Part shown: positions 61,245 through 64,000 of the stretch, one piece after another
Layout: every line of letters begins with the position of its first letter
Position numbering within the stretch: position 1 is the first letter of the stretch
Assembly (NCBI GenBank): GCA_026874595.1
Contig: CM049309.1
Location: forward strand, 10,441,076-10,505,075
Direction of reading: 5' to 3'
DNA length: 64,000 nucleotides
From: Sipunculus nudus
Lineage: Eukaryota > Annelida > Sipuncula > Golfingiida > Sipunculidae
Notes under the pieces: model-generated
The model's input: only the letters and a program-made list of their open reading frames with translations
What the model was told of the DNA's origin: nothing
The model's database searches: none
Program-made: the position numbers and the translations under genes

Positions 61245-62701
61245 GTATTTATGAAGAATTTTATTCGTTACAACATGAAGTTGCATTACAGTATACATAC
61301 AAGCAGTTATGGCCATGTGCATTACTGTCAGTAAACTTATATATTAATTTATCCCTACACCTTTAATAAAAGTCAAGTCTTTGAATAGAAGTAAAATCTT
61401 ATCACAAGAAGCCTGTATGCACATAAAGTAGTGATTTCTTGTTCATTTATAACATTAATTATCACTTTCTCGTCATCAGCTGCATGACCATCAAACACTA
61501 ATTTTATAATAATTACACAAATTACCAGCATTGCTAAAGCACTGCGGGAAACGATTTATTGAGACTATAAAAAGCATGAGAAAGTGCATCGTAAATTAGT
61601 CAAAACATTTCATTAGCTGTCCACTTACACTCACACAAGCATCCACGCACAACCAGTTACCAGGCAACCTGTTAATATATATATATGATGAACATATGAC
61701 GAACATTTACACATGGTATGTATCACTTTATGCCAGAGAGAACACAATGAGCAATTCGCGCATCCTTTTTCTCTGTAAGCACCCTTTCTTGGCTATCTAC
61801 ATATACAATCTCAAAACGCTGATGACCCGAACGCCATCATAAATGGTCCACCGAGGATCCAACATTTAATAATATACATGCAGTGAGCCTGTACTGTTTG
61901 ATATACCTCCACATAAAAAAATAATGTACAGCATTTCTATACAATCCTGGGGCACCAGAACATAATATCAATCTCTGAATCCCTGAATTTATTCATTTTA
62001 CACACGCAGTATTTTTTTTCATATTCTCTGGGACCAATTTCTCATTTACTGTGTGTGGAAAATAAACATTAAGGAATTAAGATATTGTTATTTTATGCTC
62101 TCAAAACATCAAACTCACAAATTCGAAAATGTGCCCTACTGTTTAGTGATATCAATATGTCCTTTTAGGAGAGATATATAGTAAATATACCAAAATATAC
62201 ACATACTAATGGGCAATAGGCCCTGTGTTAAATACAGACAAGTTACGTGTATGTCAGTATATAATTATTCATATCATATATCAATGGGCTTATCATTAAT
62301 TACAATATCAATGTATAATATAGCTAGTGACCACAAAGCCAGGCAGTTCTCAACTGTATTTACATTTTTGACTGCATGTTAATTTGTGCTCGAAATTTCA
62401 CATCCTTGACTTGCATAAATAAGCTTCTGCTGTTAATAAACCAGTACTGAATGAAATATAAAATCACATGAAAATAAAATATCCAACTTTCTACCAACCT
62501 GGTGAACCGGCTACAGACCAATTTTCTAAAGTTACGAAAATTAATGAAAGAGGCAGGTAGCTTTGTTCAGAAGCAATATTTTCCTACGCATCTGTATATT
62601 ACATTGTGTATCAAACATACTTGTGCTTTTCGTCCCACCTCCATATTTGGATAATGACAACGATATCGGTAAAAGATTCTAGTTCTTTAAGGCAAGTAAT
62701 A
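61245..62701 (-). other. Probable 3' UTR of the minus-strand cytoskeletal-linker gene
   Basis: About 1.4 kb of unique AT-rich sequence follows the stop codon at 62704-62702. On the - strand an AATAAA lies at 61265-61260, and beyond the inferred cleavage site the sequence changes to unrelated spacer and then repeats. A long UTR is common in such genes. Other AATAAA-like hexamers occur closer to the stop, so the end is uncertain. Confidence 0.4.
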
Positions 62702-62988
62702 TCACTTCCTTGGTAACCGACTTGGCGTGGAAGCTTTGGGTATGCGAGACGAAGTGCTTCTCGCGTGTTGCGGCGTATGAAGTGTCCTTGTTTGTGTTTG
62801 ATGAGTCTGGTAGGTGACTGTGGTCGTTGGGCGGCCAGCGATGTTTCTCCGCTCTGTGTGTACGGTGGTGAACATATCAGGTTCACTGGTGTCTGATGAG
62901 ACGCTTCCAGCACGGCTTGCTGGGCGACTTCCTGCTGTACTGCTGGCCCTGCTACTGGGCCTGCTGCTGGCTCTGCTGGCGGTACTTG
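62702..62988 (-). CDS. Terminal coding exon, spectraplakin/GAS2-like C-terminal tail (partial gene)
   Basis: On the - strand a long pyrimidine tract and TTGCAG open an exon at 62988. After two bases of a split codon it reads 94 codons to TGA (62704-62702). The peptide has a Ser/Arg-rich repeat (SRASSRPSSRAS, then GSRPASRAGS), an acidic SSDTSEPD step, a Thr-rich middle, and the end SSRIPKASTPSRLPRK. SRIP is an SxIP motif, the known EB1-binding, microtubule plus-end tracking signal. GSR-type repeats followed by SxIP motifs are typical of the tails of spectraplakins (MACF1, dystonin, Shot) and of GAS2-like proteins that link actin and microtubules. Composition is far more GC-rich than its flanks. 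The longest open frame here (62611-62994) is a different frame and lacks these features. Upstream exons lie beyond the window. Exon call strong; family call moderate. Confidence 0.7.
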
Positions 62989-63010
62989 CTGCAACAGAAA
63001 AAAAAAAACA
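62989..63010 (-). other. 3' splice acceptor of the terminal exon
   Basis: The - strand reads TTTGTTTTTTTTTTCTGTTG-CAG before the exon. The reading frame implies a phase-1 intron. Confidence 0.75.
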
Positions 63011-64000
63011 AATTATAATATTAAAAATATTTGCTAATTTATTTATTTTGTAATTATGTATTTCTTTTTCATACAGAAATCAGTTCTCACAATAACATTA
63101 GCATGTGCGTATAATGTCAAAATGGGTGCTAAATACTGCATATTACAGCAATGCTCAAAACTGATCTTTATTATGTGTGTGTGTGTGTTTATATGTGTAT
63201 GAGGGTGTATTGAAGGAGTGAAACAGTCCTGAACTAGAGAATTATTTAAGTAGGGTATCACTTTTTTATATAAGTGTACATGATTTTCAAAATGACAAAG
63301 CTGCACTAAAGACAATGACAAAACATGATCACTTCTGTGTTATATGTGTGGTTGCATTAACAGCTGTGAAGAAACTAAGTGTACATGATTTTCAAATTGA
63401 CAAAGCTGCACTAAAGACACTGACAAAACATGATCACTTCTGTGTTTAATGTGTGGTTGCATTAACAGCTGTGAAGAAACTAAGTGTACATGATTTTCAA
63501 ATCGACAAAACTGCACTAAAGACACTGACAAAACATGATCACTTCTGTGTTTTATGTGTGGTTGCATTAGCAGCTGTGAAGAAACTAAGTGTACATGATT
63601 TTCAAATTGACAAAGCTGCACTTTAGACACTGACAAAACATGATCACTTCTGTGTTTTATGTGTGGTTGCATTAACAGCTGTGAAGAAACTAAGTGTACA
63701 TGATTTTCAAATTGACAAAGCTGCACAAAAGACAATGACAAAACATGATCACTTCTGTGTTTTATGTGTGGTTGCATTAACAGCTGTGAAGAAACTTGCA
63801 CTATGATGTCAATAAAACATAATTCAAAGGTGTTCTGTATGTGTGTTGTGTGTGTATGAATGTCATGAACCAGGACTAGAGATAATAGTATTCAAAGTAT
63901 AGAAATAGTATTCAAAGTGATTTTGTATGTGTGTTTACATGTGTGTGTACATATGAGCAAAATAACCTGGATCAGAAATGTTGAACTCTGATATGTCAAG
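63011..64000 (-). other. Intron sequence of the minus-strand gene, holding a tandem array
   Basis: No further exon was recognised up to the window edge. The main feature is the 105-bp array at 63272-63796. A short (GT) tract lies at 63176-63188 and GT-rich sequence at 63839-63945. Confidence 0.5.
63272..63796. repeat. Tandem array, five 105-bp units
   Basis: Units start AAGTGTACATGATTTTCAAA at 63272, 63377, 63482, 63587 and 63692, each exactly 105 bp, and end CAGCTGTGAAGAAACT. Divergence between units is only a few bases, so it is young or homogenised. Because 105 is divisible by three, a - strand frame (63340-63801) stays open with a 35-residue repeat. I read this as a by-product of the period. 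Confidence 0.96.

Noticed and set aside
62611-62994. 127-codon minus-strand frame (Ala/Pro/Gln-rich start)
   Set aside because: It overlaps the real terminal exon in another frame. Its first codon lies in the splice acceptor, and its Ala/Gln-rich start is what the Ser/Arg repeat yields when read out of frame.
63340-63801. 153-codon minus-strand frame with a 35-residue repeat
   Set aside because: It is fully explained by the 105-bp tandem array, whose period is a multiple of three. It has no flanking exon signals or known repeat domain.

Overview
This is eukaryotic DNA, most likely from a marine lophotrochozoan and probably a bivalve mollusc. The evidence is the AT-rich background, many (TA)n, (GA)n, (GT)n and (AAT)n microsatellites, long poly-G runs, and a dispersed repeat that opens with an AGCTCAG...CTGAGCT palindrome followed by a CCGT/CGTC tract, an architecture I recall as common in bivalve genomes. 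The species call is inference. There are no operons, ribosome-binding sites, CRISPR arrays or bacterial genes.

Two protein-coding loci can be supported. (1) An intact single-exon class E bHLH transcription factor of the BHLHE22/BHLHE23 (Beta3) type lies on the + strand at 20851-21573, with an upstream in-frame stop, a strong start context, a CCAAT/homeodomain-rich upstream region and a plausible poly(A) signal at 22058. (2) The last coding exon of a much larger gene lies on the - strand at 62702-62988. It has a textbook 3' splice acceptor, a Ser/Arg-rich tail and an SxIP-type EB1-binding motif, best matched by the tail of a spectraplakin (MACF1/dystonin/Shot) or a GAS2-like protein. Its 3' UTR probably runs to about 61.24 kb; the rest of the gene lies beyond the right edge. 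The two loci are convergent, about 39 kb apart.

The remainder, more than 95% of the window, is non-coding: about 20 kb upstream and 39 kb downstream of the bHLH gene. It mixes (a) islands of less AT-rich, non-repetitive sequence that look like candidate cis-regulatory elements (around 6.1, 8.9, 10.0-11.5, 13.7-14.2, 19.55-20.6, 25.5-25.9, 30.7-31.2, 32.2, 33.7-34.3, 53.0-53.7 and 55.4-55.8 kb); (b) dispersed repeats found by comparing the window with itself: family R1 (4.0 and 47.0 kb), R2 (1.7 kb, inverted copies at 37.5 and 57.5 kb), R3 (29.8, 43.4 inverted, 44.0 kb) and R4 (54.4 kb and a tandem array at 59.4-60.8 kb); (c) minisatellites at 27.7-28.4, 41.5-42.1 and 63.3-63.8 kb plus several two-copy tandem duplications; (d) one clear MITE with 21-bp terminal inverted repeats (36363-36683); and (e) two strong hairpins (32636-32709 and 56145-56232).

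A long-range regulated developmental gene in a gene desert is the simplest reading. No wholly new biological system is evident. The items most worth checking are the terminal exon, which sits in a different frame from the longest open frame, the two near-perfect hairpins, the dimeric R2 element and the palindromic CTCF-like core of R4.
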